From JAVZLQ01 sp049700035 (GTDB lineage: Archaea > Thermoproteota > Bathyarchaeia > Bathyarchaeales > Bathycorpusculaceae): 53,173 nt of DNA. Under the pieces are notes generated by a model. It searched no databases and had not been told where the DNA came from. It saw nothing but the letters and a program-made list of their open reading frames with translations. Positions 33,440 to 43,695 of this stretch are shown piece by piece. The stretch covers positions 1 through 53,173 of the forward strand of contig JBNAWC010000003.1 in the NCBI GenBank assembly GCA_049700035.1, written 5' to 3'. Position numbers and translations under genes: made by a program. Position 1 is the first letter of the stretch. Every line of letters begins with the position of its first letter.

Positions 33440-34678
33440 TTAGGCGCCAAACTGCTTTGTTTTTCCAAGCAAACCCATGAGAGTAGGCATTAAGTCAACG
33501 CCCCTAATCCTATTAAGACCGCCCTTAGCACAAGAACGCTCATCGAATTCCTCAACATCGTCACTGCGCACATAGGGACCAGTTATTGCCACTGGAACAG
33601 GGTCGCCTTCGTGTTTTCCAGTTAAGATTGATGTTGTATGGTCTGCAGTTACAGCCAAATAAGTCGAGTTCACGTCCACCCTTTCAAGTATGAAGGCGAG
33701 CATCTCATCGATTTTTTCGATGACAGCAATCTTTTGTTTTGCGTTTCCGTCGTGGCTGGCAACATCCGTAGCCTTAACATGCAAGAGCACAAAGTCATAG
33801 CGCTTTAACGCTTCAACAGCGGATTTTGCCTTAGCCATAAAATCCGTTTGGACAGTGCCAGTAGCACCCTTAACATCTATGAGTCCCAGTCCAGCAACCT
33901 TGCAGACACCCCTAATCAACGGCACGGCAGCTATACACGCAGCACTTACGCCGTAAATTTCGGAGAAAACCTTAACCTTTGGAACTGTGCCCGCGCCCCT
34001 ACACAAAATCACGTTTGCCGGCGGTAAACCACGCTTAACCCGCGCCTTGTTAAGTGGATGCCCATTCAAAACACTGTGAAACTTCTTCATAAGTTCGTTC
34101 AAAATTCCAGCTGTAAACCGCGCTTCTGCGCTATCATCTAACGGTTTTACTTCCAGAACTTTTTCTCCAACCTTTTCTGGGTCGGAATCGCTAACATTTG
34201 GGGAAAGCCCGCGTCCACGAAGGACAAGAACCGCTCTGTGCTGAACAGTGTTTTTGAAGAGAAAATTGACAGCGCCACTTTTGAGCTTAACCTTCTGCAA
34301 ACTTTCAGCAAGCACCGCCGCATCCTCGTTGGCTATTCTACCAGCACGCCTATCCAAAACAACAAAATCCTCGCCGACAGTTGCAAAATTACAGCGAAAA
34401 GCAACATCACCAGACAGAATTTCTACGCCGAAGCCTACAGCTTCCAAGGCGCCACGCCCAGAATAAACCTTAAACGGGTCATAACCAAGCAGTGCAAGCG
34501 TCGCCGTATCGCTTCCAGGAGGAACCCCAGGCGCTATTGGGTCTATTATGCCGCAGATGCCGTTTTTTGCTATGCGGTTCAAGGCTGGCTTTTCTGCAAC
34601 TTCTAACGGCGTCTTCCAGCCAAGCTCTTTTACGGGTCTGTCCGCCATCCCATCCCCGATGACAAGTATAGCCTTCAA
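33440..34678 (-). CDS. apgM: 2,3-Bisphosphoglycerate-independent phosphoglycerate mutase, archaeal type
   Basis: Metal-dependent mutase that interconverts 3- and 2-phosphoglycerate, alkaline-phosphatase superfamily, about 412 residues. Visible motifs: KAILVIGDGMADRP at the N-terminus, the catalytic serine loop PPGSDTATLALLGYDP, VKATDVASHDGN and VTADHTTSILTGKHEGDPVP for metal binding. TTG 34678 gives the usual (M)KAILVIGDG start; GTG 34690 is an in-frame alternative but lies directly against the only GAGG. Together with gap and pgk the window covers three successive steps of lower glycolysis. Confidence 0.93.
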   Translation of the reverse strand: MKAILVIGDGMADRPVKELGWKTPLEVAEKPALNRIAKNGICGIIDPIAPGVPPGSDTATLALLGYDPFKVYSGRGALEAVGFGVEILSGDVAFRCNFATVGEDFVVLDRRAGRIANEDAAVLAESLQKVKLKSGAVNFLFKNTVQHRAVLVLRGRGLSPNVSDSDPEKVGEKVLEVKPLDDSAEARFTAGILNELMKKFHSVLNGHPLNKARVKRGLPPANVILCRGAGTVPKVKVFSEIYGVSAACIAAVPLIRGVCKVAGLGLIDVKGATGTVQTDFMAKAKSAVEALKRYDFVLLHVKATDVASHDGNAKQKIAVIEKIDEMLAFILERVDVNSTYLAVTADHTTSILTGKHEGDPVPVAITGPYVRSDDVEEFDERSCAKGGLNRIRGVDLMPTLMGLLGKTKQFGA

Positions 34679-34862
34679 ACGCCCACACACGCCTCTAACA
34701 ATGCATGTTTGAGAATAGGCGCGTACAGTTAAAAATGCTTGCGCAAGAAATGTTTAATAGATTCTTCTGTTATTGTCTTTTGAAGTGGCTGCAATGGGCG
34801 ATTGCGTTCCACATTGCTGAATTCTGCCTCTACTTATTTGACATTAGAATCAATTCTACACT

Positions 34863-34873
34863 AGAAATATATT
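34863..34873 (+). promoter_or_regulatory. Candidate TATA box for proS
   Basis: AGAAATATATT about 35-45 bases before the proS start fits a TATA element with a short leader holding GGGAG. The 210-base spacer 34691-34900 to apgM otherwise shows only AT-rich sequence; a 69-codon frame in it has no RBS and is not conserved-looking. Confidence 0.45.
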
Positions 34874-34906
34874 CTTCAACAAACGAAAACAAAGGGAGAG
34901 ATGAAA

Positions 34907-36349
34907 ATGTCTGACATAGGCGTAACCGTAAAAAAGAGCGAGGACTTCTCAGAGTGGTACACCCAAGTGGTAGTGAAATCTGGACTTGCAGACTACGCTC
35001 CAGTTAAGGGCTGCATGATATTCCGTGAGCTTTCATACGCCATATGGGAGAAAATCCAAGAAATCTTCAACGCGAAAATAAAGGCGACTGGACACAAGAA
35101 CGTGTATTTCCCAATGTTCATACCTGAAAGCTTCCTAAGGAAAGAAGCAGAACACTTTGAAGGCTTCGTTCCAGAAGTGGCATGGGTGACAATAGGCGGA
35201 AGCACACCGCTTGAAGAAAGACTTGCCATAAGACCGACTTCTGAAACGATAATGTATGCGACATACGCGAAGTGGATTAGAAGCTGGAGAGACTTGCCGT
35301 TAAAGCTGAATCAGTGGAACAGCGTTGTACGCTGGGAAACAAAGGCAACCAAGCTTTTCCTACGCACAAGAGAATTCCTATGGCAAGAAGGACACACAGT
35401 CCACGCCACAAAAGAAGAGGCAGACCGCGAAGTTATGGAAATCCTAGGCATGTACAAAGACTTGATGGAAAACTACTTGGCTATTCCAGTTCTCGCGGGA
35501 AGAAAAACGGAAAACGAAAAGTTTGCTGGAGCACTCTACACAACAACCCTAGAAGCGATAATGCCCGATGGAAAGGCGCTTCAGATGGGAACCTCCCACC
35601 AGTTAGGTCAAAACTTTGCAAAAGTTTTCGACATAAAATTCATAGGAGAAGACGAAAAGGAGCATTACGTTTGGCAGACCTCTTGGGGCTTCTCAACACG
35701 CATAATAGGCGCCTTGGTCATGGTTCACGGTGACGACAAAGGATTGGTTTTGCCGCCGAAAATAGCGCCAATACAAGTCGTGATAGTTCCAATACCCTAC
35801 AAGGAAGCAGACGAAAAAGCCATAATGGAAAAAGCGAAGGAAACGCTTGAAAAACTGCAGAAGAAGGGCATATCCGCCATACTTGATGACAGAAAAGAGT
35901 ACACGCCAGGGTGGAAGTTTAACGACTGGGAGCTTAAGGGAGTGCCGTTAAGAATAGAGATAGGCCCAAGAGACATAAAACACGGACAGCTAACGCTAGC
36001 ACGCAGAGACACATTTGAAAAGCTAACCGTGAAAGACGAGGAAGTTGTCGGTGCAGTTGAAAAACTGCTTGAAGAAATCCAAATGAACCTCTTCAACAAA
36101 GCCAAAAAATTCCTAGAAGAAAACATAACCACTGTTAAAACTTATGATGAATTCAAGAAGGTGCTTGCGGAAAAGGGCGGGTTCCTAAGGGCGTGCTGGT
36201 GTGGTAGCTCAAGCTGCGAGGAAAAAATCAAAGAGGAAACTGGAGCCACCATTAGAATTGTGCCATTCGAGAAGGAAGAAACATTCGCGAACTGCATATA
36301 CTGCGGAGAAAAAGCAAAGGATGTCGTTTACTTCGCAAGGTCTTACTAG
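34907..36349 (+). CDS. proS: Prolyl-tRNA synthetase, archaeal/eukaryotic type
   Basis: Class II synthetase of about 480 residues. Motif 2 region reads RPTSETIMYATYAKWIRSWRDLP with KLFLRTREFLWQEGHT; motif 3 is WGFSTRIIGALVMVHGD. The archaeal C-terminal zinc-binding domain is present (RACWCGSSSCEEK ... CIYCGEKAKDVVYFARSY), and there is no bacterial editing insertion. ATG 34907 lies eight bases from GGGAG; ATG 34901, two codons earlier, is too close to it. Transcribed away from apgM. Confidence 0.97.
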   Translation: MSDIGVTVKKSEDFSEWYTQVVVKSGLADYAPVKGCMIFRELSYAIWEKIQEIFNAKIKATGHKNVYFPMFIPESFLRKEAEHFEGFVPEVAWVTIGGSTPLEERLAIRPTSETIMYATYAKWIRSWRDLPLKLNQWNSVVRWETKATKLFLRTREFLWQEGHTVHATKEEADREVMEILGMYKDLMENYLAIPVLAGRKTENEKFAGALYTTTLEAIMPDGKALQMGTSHQLGQNFAKVFDIKFIGEDEKEHYVWQTSWGFSTRIIGALVMVHGDDKGLVLPPKIAPIQVVIVPIPYKEADEKAIMEKAKETLEKLQKKGISAILDDRKEYTPGWKFNDWELKGVPLRIEIGPRDIKHGQLTLARRDTFEKLTVKDEEVVGAVEKLLEEIQMNLFNKAKKFLEENITTVKTYDEFKKVLAEKGGFLRACWCGSSSCEEKIKEETGATIRIVPFEKEETFANCIYCGEKAKDVVYFARSY

Positions 36350-36364
36350 ACAAAGGCAATCGCA

Positions 36365-38197
36365 TTAATCATAAAGTTTAACGCGCTTCTGAAGCTGCTT
36401 TGCAACGTCTTCCAATTTAAGCTTCTTTAATGTTGCTTTTCTCGGTATTCCACGTTCATCCCAACCGCGCTTCTTGTAGTATCTCTGCAACAAAATGTCA
36501 TACCGTGTTCTGTCAAGTTTTCCACCCTTTAACGGACCCTTCGTTATTGGTTCTTCAAACCACCTTGCTGGTGGAACATCAAGCTCTCTGCTCCAGTTTT
36601 TGCCGTACTCGCGAACCCAGAAGGCGCGAATCAAATTGAAGATGCGGTCTGCAATAACGTTAAGGTCGTCCCAGCTTACCTCCCAGCCAGTAGCGGCATA
36701 CATGAACTTCGTGTACCATTCAAGCTCGAAGCCAAGCTCAATCCATGGAAGCCTACAAACCGTCAAAGATTCGAATACACCTCCGCGGATACGCTGAAAC
36801 TCTATAACCTTGTCAACCTTTTCTTCGCCGTAGCTTTCACGTCCAAACTTGACCTCCCAAGAGATAACCCATGCATCCTTGTGATGCGCACCAATGGAGC
36901 TTGTAGCGTAGGCTAAAGCCATTGCTGGTGTCGTGTGGCAATCATAAGCCGAAATCTCCAGTCCCTTAACATGCATAGCCCAACGCTTTGAATCACCGCC
37001 AAACTTTTCAGCTGCAAAGCGGACGCCTTCCGCAAGCGTGTCGCCCAAACCACGCCTGTAGGCTATGTCCTCAATTAGGGCTTGTGTTTCCTTGAATTTG
37101 CCCCATTGGATCTTTTCTTGAATCAGCTTCTTTTCGGAAGTCTCCATCGCGAATCCTATAACGTTTCCAAGCGAAATGGTGTCCAATCCAAACTCGTCAG
37201 CACTTCTGTTAAGCGCAGCCACCTGTTTTAGGTTGCCGATGCCTATGTTTGACCCCAGCATAGCGACGTTCTCATAGTCAAGTTCAGATTCTCTGCGCAT
37301 GGAGTCTTTTACAACGTTGCCGCATGTCATGTTGCATTGCGGACAGCCGCGATTTGCGACTTTTATTTTTTCCATTGAAAATCCGCCTATGGCTTCAGCT
37401 TTCTCGAAAACGCCTTCACTGTAATTGTATGTTGGCAAGACGCTGTTTTCTTGGCTCCATTCAATGGTCATCATTGTTCCCTGGCGTTTCCAGAAGGCAT
37501 AGTTAGGCTTTGTCAGAACCTCACGGTAAGCTTCAGCGCCCAACTCCTTCATAACCTTCGGGTAGGCAGCAGACAGCTCACCAGAACCAACAAAAATCAC
37601 AGCCTTCAAATTCTTAGAACCCATAACCGCGCCCATGCCTGGTCTACCGCCAGCGCGACCACCCTCACAAACAATGTTCGCAAATTTCACAAGGTTCTCG
37701 CCGCCTTGACCTATCGTCAAGATACCAGCGGTCCGCCCATAAAACTCTCGCAGTTTCTTTTCAACATCAAAGGAGTTTAAACCCCAAAGGTCCTTCGCAT
37801 CCAAAAACTCAACACTTCTATCTTGGACAACTAGCACAACTGGCTTTCCAGCCTTGCCCTCAACAATAACAGCATCGTAGCCCGCCTTACGCATCTGAAC
37901 AGCAGCTTGCGAGCCAACATTACCATCACCATAACCGTGGGTTAAAGGACTCTTTGCAGCCACAACAAGCTTCCCACTGCTAGGCAAGGCGAAACCAGTT
38001 AAAGGTCCAGCAGCAAAAACTAGTTTGTTCTGCGGTGACAGCGGGTCTACTTCAGGCTTAAGCTCATCCCATAAAATTTTAGCTGCAAAACCCCTACCGC
38101 CAAGAAAGCTTTTAGCAAAGTTACCATCGTAAGGCTCTGCAACAGCCTTACCGTTACTGAGGTTCACGCGGAGAAAGTTTCCAGTCCACCCAAACAT
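36365..38197 (-). CDS. Aldehyde:ferredoxin oxidoreductase (AOR 2)
   Basis: Second AOR-family tungstoenzyme, 610 residues, only moderately similar to AOR 1. The cluster loop is canonical here: Cys285, Cys288 and Cys292 in GCPQCNMTC, with the distal cysteine in ESLTVCRLPW. GGRGFAAKILWDELK and GRPGMGAVMGSKNLKAVIF carry the pterin contacts. It has no ferredoxin gene beside it and so resembles the free-standing AOR/FOR homodimer type that uses soluble ferredoxin. Likely role: oxidising aldehydes produced during amino acid fermentation. Confidence 0.94.
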   Translation of the reverse strand: MFGWTGNFLRVNLSNGKAVAEPYDGNFAKSFLGGRGFAAKILWDELKPEVDPLSPQNKLVFAAGPLTGFALPSSGKLVVAAKSPLTHGYGDGNVGSQAAVQMRKAGYDAVIVEGKAGKPVVLVVQDRSVEFLDAKDLWGLNSFDVEKKLREFYGRTAGILTIGQGGENLVKFANIVCEGGRAGGRPGMGAVMGSKNLKAVIFVGSGELSAAYPKVMKELGAEAYREVLTKPNYAFWKRQGTMMTIEWSQENSVLPTYNYSEGVFEKAEAIGGFSMEKIKVANRGCPQCNMTCGNVVKDSMRRESELDYENVAMLGSNIGIGNLKQVAALNRSADEFGLDTISLGNVIGFAMETSEKKLIQEKIQWGKFKETQALIEDIAYRRGLGDTLAEGVRFAAEKFGGDSKRWAMHVKGLEISAYDCHTTPAMALAYATSSIGAHHKDAWVISWEVKFGRESYGEEKVDKVIEFQRIRGGVFESLTVCRLPWIELGFELEWYTKFMYAATGWEVSWDDLNVIADRIFNLIRAFWVREYGKNWSRELDVPPARWFEEPITKGPLKGGKLDRTRYDILLQRYYKKRGWDERGIPRKATLKKLKLEDVAKQLQKRVKLYD

Positions 38198-38279
38198 AGT
38201 TTAACCATCCCGAAATTGCATAAGTATATCGCGTGAAAAGTAAATAAGATTAATGATGCACCTCAAAGCTAAAAGGGGA

Positions 38280-39566
38280 TTAAATTATCAGCTTTTCAAG
38301 TTCGACTTTCCTATTTTTTAGGCTTAGGTCACTAACTTTGAACTTTCTGCCATTAAACAATGTAGCACATTCTTCGCCATTATAAAGCGCAGCAGCAACC
38401 CGCCCTATAGCATCAGCCTTCATTATACCGCTTCCACTGGCGCCGCCGACAACAATCAAATCGTTCTCCTCAAAAACAACAGGCTGCCCATCCAAAGTGT
38501 TAATCTCATACAAACCAGCAAAAGCATTTGTGGGACGGCAATCCCTAAACTGCGGAAAATACTTCACCAGAACTTGGTATATCCCATACTGATAAAAGTT
38601 CTTCTCGGGCTGAGGGTTATCCTCCAGCCTAAAAGCTCTTGGAAAATCGTCAGCATAACCAAGCCAGAATACGCCCTCATTCGGGAAGGGACGAATCAAA
38701 ACTTTTGGTTCTGGCAAAATCGTGAATGGAATGCAACCCACAGAGTTAAAACCTTTTGTAAAAAGCAGTTGCTTCAAAGCTGGACTTTTTGCCTCCACAG
38801 TAAAGAGTTGCCTCTTTTTGGGTTTAATGAAACATTCAATTCCAACGGCATCCAAAAGCTGCGGAATCCAAGCCCCAGCAGCCAGAACAGTCTTCTTCGC
38901 CTTAATAATGCCTCTATTCGTTTTTACGCCAGCAATCCTTGACTCCTGCCAAAAATATGGCTCTTGCGGGATGCCCAAAGGCTCACACGGCTCAACAATA
39001 AGATTTTCCACGTTCACGCCATACTCGATTTTTCCACCAAGCCTCAAAAACTCCTCCTCGTAAAACTTGACGAGACAATCAGCATCAATTGTGCCAGCCT
39101 TTGGAATAAAAATTCCCTTGTAAACGTTCCCCAAACGCATTAAACAAGCCTCATCATCACCACTCAAATCCGTCCGCAGGCAAAGCTTACGCGCCAAATC
39201 CTCAGCCCTATACTCCTCATACACAAAACCCTTATCAGCCAACCCCTTCAAAACAGGAAAAACCTCACCATAACTTTTCTCGCTCAAAAGCCACAAATAA
39301 CCAATCCACAAAAGCTTCAAATCAACCTTCAAATTTTCCTGCACATAACGGTAAAACTCAACAGAGGAATCAGCAAGCACATAATTAGTGGGAGAAGAAA
39401 ACAAACAGCGAAAAGCAGAAGCACTTTTAGCTGTGCTGCCCTGACCAGCAGAATTGAACTTATCAACCACAAGAACACGCAAGTTGGAATTCGCAGTTTT
39501 TATGTGGTAAGCAGTTGACAAGCCAATAACGCCCGCTCCAACTACTAGAACATCAAACTCCGCCAT
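38280..39566 (-). CDS. DAO-family FAD-dependent oxidoreductase
   Basis: A 428-residue flavoenzyme of the D-amino-acid/glycine/sarcosine oxidase family. FAD is bound by VLVVGAGVIGLSTAYHI at the N-terminus; the C-terminal GLYEINTLDGQPVV and VVGGASGSGIMKADAIGR complete the fold. ATG 39566 has GGGAG eight bases upstream; an in-frame start at 39632 would add 22 unconserved residues. Electron acceptor is unlikely to be oxygen in an anaerobe, so it may act as a dehydrogenase of a secondary amine or of glycine, but the substrate is unknown. It follows AOR 2 in reverse order on the same strand. Confidence 0.88.
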   Translation of the reverse strand: MAEFDVLVVGAGVIGLSTAYHIKTANSNLRVLVVDKFNSAGQGSTAKSASAFRCLFSSPTNYVLADSSVEFYRYVQENLKVDLKLLWIGYLWLLSEKSYGEVFPVLKGLADKGFVYEEYRAEDLARKLCLRTDLSGDDEACLMRLGNVYKGIFIPKAGTIDADCLVKFYEEEFLRLGGKIEYGVNVENLIVEPCEPLGIPQEPYFWQESRIAGVKTNRGIIKAKKTVLAAGAWIPQLLDAVGIECFIKPKKRQLFTVEAKSPALKQLLFTKGFNSVGCIPFTILPEPKVLIRPFPNEGVFWLGYADDFPRAFRLEDNPQPEKNFYQYGIYQVLVKYFPQFRDCRPTNAFAGLYEINTLDGQPVVFEENDLIVVGGASGSGIMKADAIGRVAAALYNGEECATLFNGRKFKVSDLSLKNRKVELEKLII

Positions 39567-39723
39567 CAGACTCCCTTCAACCAACAGAATTTTAGAAGGA
39601 CGCATAGACCATTTATAAAGCTTGACCACCAAAAGTTCGGTGTATGCCCTTAAAATTCAAAATTAATAAGAGAACACTTATTTATTCCAACGACATATGG
39701 GATAGAACAACCATTTCAACATC

Positions 39724-39728
39724 GGAGG
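39724..39728 (+). promoter_or_regulatory. Strong Shine-Dalgarno site deciding the start of the repeat protein
   Basis: GGAGG eight bases before ATG 39737. It favours this start over ATG 39644, which has no SD and would add 31 residues before the signal-like segment. Confidence 0.7.
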
Positions 39729-39736
39729 CGCAACAC

Positions 39737-41413
39737 ATGTTAGTTAACAAAAGGGCGATTTCAACCTTAACGTTAATAATATTGTTGTTATGTTCAGCCA
39801 TTTTTGGAGCGATAACATCTTACTTGTGGGTTATGGCAAGCTATTACAACATGCCAGAAGATATGACGCTACTTATTGTGACGGATGTTTCTTTTAACGC
39901 GGCGGATGCCACGCATTTCAATGTAACAATTCTTAACCCTTCAATATCGAATTTGGACGTTAACATAAGTGCAATTCGCTTAAACGTTGAAAGCAAAAAT
40001 GAAACATACGATATTACAAGTGCGGAGCCGTCACTTCCATTTCTGCTTCAAAGGGGAACGCAGCAGACATTTAAGTGCCTAAAAAATTGGGGTAAGTTTG
40101 CTGGAGAAAATGTTACTGTAGAGCCTATCGTGTCAGAAGGTGCTGCAACAAAAAGTTATTCTTACCAGACTCCAAATGTAAAACTGCGGGTGACACCAAA
40201 CTTTAATGTTTCAGAGAGCGTCAACTACTTCAACATAACAGTGGAAAACGATGAAAATTCAGTTACAAACGTGACAATTTCAGACATATTTTTGTTCGGT
40301 ATCTCCATAAAAGAAAATGTTACACCATCACTTGATTCTATCAATTTCCTGCCAATAAATTCAAGTTTAGCATACACTTGCAATTACAATTGGGAGGGAT
40401 TCAGAAACATAAACGTTACAGTCACCGTGAAGACTTATGAAGGATATGAGGCAACTTATACCACAAATAAGCTTCCAGGCGCGAGTTTAAGCATACAAGA
40501 TGTCAAGTTTGATTATTCTGATACGGAGCACTTCTACGTTAATATTAGCAGTTCAGAAGATTCAACGGCAGATGCCTCTATAAGAAGGATAAACGTAACA
40601 TTAGAGGATGGAAGGGAAATAACAATAAACCAAACTTTTCCGCCCGTAGGAGCACCATCAGCTTTTAATTCCGTTCACCCAAATGGCTCATTGACTATTA
40701 ACTGTTTATGGAATTGGAGTGATTATCGAGACAAGAAAATATCTGTTAAAGTATACACAAACGAAGGTTTCACGGTGCAAGCTAAAAATGTAACGACCCC
40801 ACCACAAATAGTCTGGGACATAACAAATGTAAAATTCGACCTGGATTATACGAACAACTTCACGGTTGAAGTTAAGAACATGCTATGTTCACTTTCTGAA
40901 ATAAACATTACACGAATAATGTTAAACGATAATGTAACAGAAATTGTGCCGCAATTCGCATTTCTAGGCAAGGGAGACTCTGTGACGTTTAATTGCACTA
41001 TAAATTGGAAGGCGTTTATAGGCAGCAATGTCACAATCACCGTGATAAGGGAAGACGGCGTGAACATTTCAAGAACGGTTGAAATACCACCAGTACAATT
41101 GAAAATGGAGAAGCCAGCCATAAGCGAACTATTAGGACCATACGTTAACGTTACGATTTCAAATTCGGTTAATTCCATTCAAAACGTGACAATAACATCC
41201 ATAGTGTTCGAAACAGAGAACCAAACGTTCACCATAGATGGAACATTAACAATCCCAGAATTGGTTCCAGACGGATACGTTCTAAAAGTAGGCGAGAACA
41301 TCACAATAGTTTGCCGATGGAACTGGGTATTGTACCTTAAACTTAGTTTAAAGGTTACGGTTTACACAGTTGAAGGCTTCCAAATATCAGAGGTCTGGTA
41401 CCCTCCACCACCA
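39737..41413 (+). CDS. Large exported/surface protein with five beta-repeat domains and pilin-like N-terminus
   Basis: A protein of about 559 residues that I do not recognise by family. The N-terminus, KRAISTLTLIILLLC and onward, has basic residues followed by a long hydrophobic helix (residues ~9-33), like an archaeal class III (pilin-like) signal or a signal anchor. Five tandem repeats of about 100 residues follow (beginning near 39863, 40175, 40478, 40805 and 41093), each beta-rich and ending in the pattern NW-(aromatic)...V-V-(T/E)-EG(F/Y). About 25 N-x-S/T sequons are spread across them, so heavy N-glycosylation is expected. The C-terminus ends YPPPP with no anchor. An outer-surface or pilus-associated role is inferred. 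Confidence 0.75.
39863..41413 (+). repeat. Five tandem ~300-bp coding repeats
   Basis: Units begin near 39863, 40175, 40478, 40805 and 41093. They are related in protein sequence (shared NW...EG(F/Y) end pattern) but strongly diverged in DNA, so they are old duplications. Confidence 0.6.
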
Positions 41414-41480
41414 TAATGTGTGCACAAAATTTATTTCTTAAAACACGCTAGCCTAGACTCTACAAGAAAGGTAAGGGAAC

Positions 41481-42692
41481 ATGGCTAAAACTAAAGTTAA
41501 AGTCACAGAACGTGTGCGCACAATCGAGTATGCCATCCGCGACGTTATTGTTTATGCGCGGGAACTGGCGAAAGCTGGGAAAAAAATTTATTACTTGAAC
41601 ATTGGCGACCCAGTTGCGTTTGATTTTGAAACGCCTAAGCATATTAGACAAGCGTTGTTTGAGGCTGTTGAAAGCGGCGCTAATGCCTATTCGCCATCTG
41701 AGGGGTTGCCAGAGCTTAGGCAGGCTATATGCGCTAAGGAGAAACGCGTTAACGGCGTTGATGTTTCCGCTGAGGATGTTATTGTTACTTCTGGAATTTC
41801 TGAGGGTATCCAGATGGTTATGGCTGCACTTATTGATAGTGGGGATGAAATTCTCCTTCCAGGTCCGACTTATCCGCCGTATATTTCTTATGCCAAGTTT
41901 TTCGGCGGCAAACCCATTACTTATGAGACTGTTGAGGATGGTGGTTGGCAGCCTAACGTTGATGATTTGAGGGGTAAAATTTCGGAGAGAACTCGTGGAA
42001 TAGTTGTTATAAATCCTAATAATCCGTGTGGTGCGCTTTACGAGGAGAAAACTGTGAAGCAGATTTTGGATTTGGCTGGCGAGTTTGGGCTTCCAGTTTT
42101 GTCGGATGAGATTTATGACCAGTTAACGTTTGAAAAGCGGTTTGTTAGCACTGCACATTTAGCCAGGGATGTGCCAGTTATTGGGCTTAATGGTTTTTCA
42201 AAGGCTTACTTGATGACTGGATGGAGGCTTGGCTACATTTACTTTCATGATGAAAACGGCGAATTGGAGGAGCTGAAGCAGTGCATAGAAAAAGAGGCTA
42301 GGATTAGGATTTGTGCAAATACGCCCGTTCAAAAGGCGGGTGTTGCAGCTTTGAATGGACCGCAAGACCACATCAAGGAGCTTGTCGGTAAGCTTAGGCA
42401 GAGGAGAGATTACGTCTTGAAAAGATTAAGCCAGATAGAAGGCATTAGCTGCGCGAAGCCTGAAGGCGCCTTTTACGTTTTTCCGAAGGTTCATGGTGTG
42501 GGGCGAAGATGGAAAAGCGACGCGGAGTTTGTTCTTGAACTTTTGAAGGAAACTGGCGTGCTTTTTGTTCATGGTTCTGGTTTTGACCCAGTTTACGGTG
42601 CTGGTCACTTTAGAAGTGTCTTTCTCCCGCCGATTGATGTTCTTGAGCAAGCCTTTAACGAAGTTGAGCGGTTCATGGAGAAGAATAAATAG
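41481..42692 (+). CDS. Class I/II aminotransferase, alanine/aspartate type
   Basis: A 403-residue fold-type I PLP aminotransferase. The PLP lysine is in NGFSKAYLMTGWRLGY, the cofactor-binding NPNNPCGALY and LSDEIYDQLTF regions precede it, and RSVFLPP holds the carboxylate-binding Arg. The GDPVAFDFETPKHI opening and EGLPELRQAI fit the alanine/aspartate aminotransferase subgroup (AlaA-like) seen in fermentative archaea, where it disposes of amino groups onto pyruvate. Exact substrate is not certain. Confidence 0.9.
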   Translation: MAKTKVKVTERVRTIEYAIRDVIVYARELAKAGKKIYYLNIGDPVAFDFETPKHIRQALFEAVESGANAYSPSEGLPELRQAICAKEKRVNGVDVSAEDVIVTSGISEGIQMVMAALIDSGDEILLPGPTYPPYISYAKFFGGKPITYETVEDGGWQPNVDDLRGKISERTRGIVVINPNNPCGALYEEKTVKQILDLAGEFGLPVLSDEIYDQLTFEKRFVSTAHLARDVPVIGLNGFSKAYLMTGWRLGYIYFHDENGELEELKQCIEKEARIRICANTPVQKAGVAALNGPQDHIKELVGKLRQRRDYVLKRLSQIEGISCAKPEGAFYVFPKVHGVGRRWKSDAEFVLELLKETGVLFVHGSGFDPVYGAGHFRSVFLPPIDVLEQAFNEVERFMEKNK

Positions 42693-42717
42693 GGAGAATA
42701 AGAGCAGCGCGCTTATA

Positions 42718-43608
42718 CTAGCTGTAGATGGGTACTCCCTCTTTCGGGTCTTGAACCATCTTCGCAAACTCTTCCATAAGCCTTCTAGTTATTGGTCCAG
42801 GCTTGCCGTTGCCTATAACTCTCTTGTTTATTTCTTTGACTGGCACGATTTCGGCGGCTGTCCCCGTGAAGAAAACTTCGTCCGCATTAAACAGTTCGTA
42901 GGGTGTTATGTTCTTTTCTATGACTTCGTATCCTAGTTTTCTTGCAAGATTCATCACTGCTTCGGCTGTTATTCCTGGAAGTGCGCCAGTGTAGCTTGGC
43001 GGTGTGAAGATTTTACTTCCTTTAACTATGAATATGTTTTCTGCCACGCCTTCGCAGATAAACCCGTTTTTGTCGAGGCATATGGCTTCGTCTACACCGC
43101 TTATGTTTGCTTCGATTTTCGCGAGTATGCTGTTAAGGTAGTTGAGAGACTTTATTTCGTGTGTTGTTGCGTCCACTGGGTCTCTTTTAACCCATGAAAT
43201 CATTGCGGTTATGCCGTTCTCTTTTGCTTCGGTTTTCAGCAGCCTTATAGTGTCCGTTATGACGATTATTGTTGGTTTTTGGCATTTTCTCGGGTCTAAT
43301 CCAAGGTCGCCTACGCCTCTTGTGACGATTAGGCGTATGTAAGCGTCTTTTAGTTTGTTTTTGCGCAGTGTCTCCAAAACGATTTTTATCATTTCCTCTT
43401 TCGACACTGGAATTTGCAGCATTATGGTGTGCGCGGAACGGTAAAGCCTATCTATGTGTTCTTTAAGTTTGAAGACGACGCCGTTGTATGCGCGGATTCC
43501 CTCGAATATACCATCGCCGTAAAGAAGCCCGTGGTCGTAAACTGAGATTTTAGCTTGTGACTTTGGGTAATATTCACCGTCGATATAAACGAGAAGTTCT
43601 CTTTCCAA
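42718..43608 (-). CDS. ilvE: Branched-chain amino acid aminotransferase
   Basis: Fold-type IV PLP aminotransferase of 296 residues. Typical are YDHGLLYGDGIFEGIRAYNGVVFKL near the N-terminus, the PLP lysine in HEIKSLNYLNSILAK, and EVFFTGTAAEIVPV near the C-terminus. Used for Val/Leu/Ile synthesis or breakdown. It converges on the alanine-type aminotransferase with only 25 bases between stops. Confidence 0.94.
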   Translation of the reverse strand: MERELLVYIDGEYYPKSQAKISVYDHGLLYGDGIFEGIRAYNGVVFKLKEHIDRLYRSAHTIMLQIPVSKEEMIKIVLETLRKNKLKDAYIRLIVTRGVGDLGLDPRKCQKPTIIVITDTIRLLKTEAKENGITAMISWVKRDPVDATTHEIKSLNYLNSILAKIEANISGVDEAICLDKNGFICEGVAENIFIVKGSKIFTPPSYTGALPGITAEAVMNLARKLGYEVIEKNITPYELFNADEVFFTGTAAEIVPVKEINKRVIGNGKPGPITRRLMEEFAKMVQDPKEGVPIYS

Positions 43609-43695
43609 TTATTGTCTCCCCTTAGACTAGAAAAGTAGTTATCGCCCTTTGGGTTTGATATATTTTTTGCAAAAATTTGTCTTTTTGCAAGGTTG

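Noticed and set aside
34705..34914. 69-codon open frame between apgM and proS
   Set aside because: No ribosome binding site, odd composition (Phe/Leu/Cys-rich), overlaps the proS promoter and start; looks like chance.
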